7,794 bases of DNA from positions 1 through 7,794 of the forward strand of contig CAKVEH010000064.1 in the NCBI GenBank assembly GCA_934728205.1, written 5' to 3'. The position numbers and the translations under genes are program-made. This stretch comes from an uncultured Helicobacteraceae bacterium. GTDB lineage: Bacteria; Campylobacterota; Campylobacteria; Campylobacterales; Helicobacteraceae. Position 1 is the first letter of the stretch. Each line of letters opens with the position of its first letter. Below are positions 6,251-7,794 of this stretch, in pieces. The notes beneath the pieces were generated by a model that made no database searches, was not told the DNA's origin, and saw nothing but the letters and a program-made list of their open reading frames with translations.

Positions 6251-6280
6251 ATCCCAAACTTTTTGTTATAGGACTAGGCA

Positions 6281-7794
6281 ATGCAAACAGATAAATACAT
6301 ACCAGAGCACGATTTGGCTATACAGGGTGATTGCAATGAAGGAGAATCTCTACCAAAAACCACCAAAAACTTTAGTGATTTTAACTTGCGTAGCCACATA
6401 CTGCGTGGTATTAAAGAAGTTGGATTCTCTGTGCCATCGCCCATACAAGAGCAATCTATCCCCATTGTGCTAAAAGGGAGTGATTTAATAGCACAAGCAC
6501 AAACGGGCACTGGTAAAACGGCTGCATTTGCTATCCCTATTTTAAACAAACTCGGGCGCAACAAACAAATAGAAGCCCTCGTCATCACTCCTACACGCGA
6601 GCTTGCAATGCAAATTAGTGAAGAGTTTTTAAAGATTGGAAAGTTTGCACGGATTAAGACCATTTGTATGTATGGCGGGCAAAGCATAAAACGACAATGC
6701 GATTTGCTAAAATATAAACCAAAAGTGATGATTGCCACACCGGGTAGGCTTTTAGACCATTTGATGAATGGCAGACTTCAAGATTTTGCACCAAAGGTTG
6801 TCGTGCTTGATGAGAGTGATGAAATGCTTGATATGGGATTTTTAGATGACATAGAGCATATTTTCACTTACTTGCCAAGTAATAAGCAAACGCTGCTTTT
6901 TTCTGCGACAATGCCTGAGCCAATCAAGAATCTCGCACTAAAAATTTTACGCAAGCCAGAGTTTGTCAAAATTTCTCCCGTAGAAATCAACAACCAAAAC
7001 ATTGAACAAAAGTATTATATTATTAACGAAAATGAGCGCAATGAAGCGATTTTAAAACTACTAGAAACAGAGAATCCAAATAAAAGCATTATCTTTACGC
7101 GCACCAAAAAAGAGGCTGATATACTAGCAAATAACCTTAAAGAAGCAAATTTCAATGCCCTAGCATTGCACGGCGATATGGAGCAACGCGACAGACGCAG
7201 TGTCATAATGGATTTCAAGCAAAATAATGCCGAGATTCTTGTCGCTACTGATGTGGCTGCTCGAGGACTTGATATAAGCGATGTAAGCCATGTGTTTAAT
7301 TACCATATTCCTCTTGACCCACAAAGCTATGTCCATCGCATTGGACGCACGGGTAGAGCGGGTAAAAGGGGAGTAGCGATTACGCTAGCAACCCCATTGG
7401 AGTTTAAAGAAATCAATAACATTAAGCAAAATACTAAAGCGCAAATGCAACTTTGCGAAATGGACGATGTGGAGGTGGATTCTCAAACGCTTCTCTCCAA
7501 AATCGCCACACTTGAGATAAGTCAAAATGCGCTTGAAATGTATGAAACCCTCAAAGGCACAATGTCAGAAGAAAAGCTATGCCAAAAGCTTTTGAGCTAC
7601 TTTATACAATCTTGTTGCAAAAAGACTATTGGGCTTAAAAAAGACCAAATTGCTATCTTAGAGCACAAACTAAGCATTGATGAAAGCGAGCAACAAAAAT
7701 CAGGTAAATTTTACAAAAAGAGTTTTACAAAAGATAAGAAAGAAAAAGATAAAAAATCGTCTAAAAAGTCCTATGAAGGCGATATTACTGATAG
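6281..7794 (+). CDS. rhpA: DEAD-box ATP-dependent RNA helicase, RhpA-like (3' truncated)
   Basis: 504 codons are visible and the frame is open at the window end. DEAD-box helicases use ATP to unwind short RNA duplexes in ribosome assembly and RNA decay; H. pylori RhpA works with RNase J in a degradosome. All core motifs are present: F31 and Gln56 of the Q motif (PSPIQ), motif I AQTGTGKT (73-80), Ia PTRELA (104-109), Ib TPGR (153-156), motif II DESD (177-180), III SAT (208-210), IV IIFTRTKKEAD (270-280), V ATDVAARGLD (322-331) and VI HRIGRTGRAG (352-361). Motif II has serine in place of alanine, within the DExD pattern and as I remember for H. pylori. After the second RecA domain comes a region of about 100 residues and then a lysine-rich tail from about 472, likely to bind RNA. 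The symbol rests on resemblance to H. pylori RhpA; deaD is a common alternative name. Confidence 0.93.
   Translation, partial: MQTDKYIPEHDLAIQGDCNEGESLPKTTKNFSDFNLRSHILRGIKEVGFSVPSPIQEQSIPIVLKGSDLIAQAQTGTGKTAAFAIPILNKLGRNKQIEALVITPTRELAMQISEEFLKIGKFARIKTICMYGGQSIKRQCDLLKYKPKVMIATPGRLLDHLMNGRLQDFAPKVVVLDESDEMLDMGFLDDIEHIFTYLPSNKQTLLFSATMPEPIKNLALKILRKPEFVKISPVEINNQNIEQKYYIINENERNEAILKLLETENPNKSIIFTRTKKEADILANNLKEANFNALALHGDMEQRDRRSVIMDFKQNNAEILVATDVAARGLDISDVSHVFNYHIPLDPQSYVHRIGRTGRAGKRGVAITLATPLEFKEINNIKQNTKAQMQLCEMDDVEVDSQTLLSKIATLEISQNALEMYETLKGTMSEEKLCQKLLSYFIQSCCKKTIGLKKDQIAILEHKLSIDESEQQKSGKFYKKSFTKDKKEKDKKSSKKSYEGDITD

Noticed and set aside
6274..6738. Open frame of 154 codons on the minus strand over the helicase N-terminus
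   Set aside because: It overlaps the helicase motifs Q, I and Ia, whose coding sense is beyond doubt, and shows no family resemblance.
1..7794. Mobile element, CRISPR, tRNA, riboswitch or a gene-based undescribed system
   Set aside because: There are no transposase or integrase genes, no regular repeat-spacer structure, no cloverleaf and no long structured leader. All large reading frames belong to known families.

Overview
The window looks like a chromosomal segment of a Helicobacter-type Campylobacterota. It is AT-rich and tightly packed. The CysRS, MurJ, CcdA and DEAD-box helicase proteins all resemble Helicobacter versions as I remember them, and the readable promoters are -10 elements (two perfect TATAAT, one TGN-TACAAT) without a clear -35. 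I cannot assign a species.

Layout from left to right. (1) Positions 1-161 hold the 3' end of a probable di-haem cytochrome c peroxidase gene on the + strand. (2) Positions 163-3198 hold a minus-strand pair, murJ (lipid II flippase, TTG start) followed by cysS (cysteinyl-tRNA synthetase). The cysS and peroxidase stop codons are one base apart. (3) At 3199-3290 a short divergent promoter region separates murJ from a large + strand gene. (4) Positions 3291-5354 encode a FapA/DUF342-like protein: a variable N-terminal half, an acidic then lysine-rich linker, a probable beta-solenoid core and a C-terminal coiled coil. (5) Positions 5400-6134 on the minus strand encode the thiol-disulfide transporter CcdA, probably starting at TTG with a strong Shine-Dalgarno. 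(6) At 6135-6280 a second divergent promoter region precedes a + strand DEAD-box RNA helicase resembling H. pylori RhpA, cut by the window end at 7794.

Functionally these are mostly housekeeping genes: cell-wall precursor export, tRNA charging, cytochrome c maturation and RNA metabolism. CcdA supplies reductant for making c-type cytochromes such as the peroxidase at the left edge. The FapA-like protein is the least understood gene. I see no tRNA, rRNA, insertion sequence, CRISPR array, phage gene or defence gene, and no gene-based novel system.

The most unusual signal lies across the genes. The heptamer AGATTCT (complement AGAATCT) occurs 20 times by eye, where about two are expected at this base composition. 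It occurs on both strands and in all three reading frames. Four times it forms a close inverted pair able to fold as a hairpin, and the two best hairpins (11 bp in cysS, 9 bp in murJ) lie in variable parts of those proteins.
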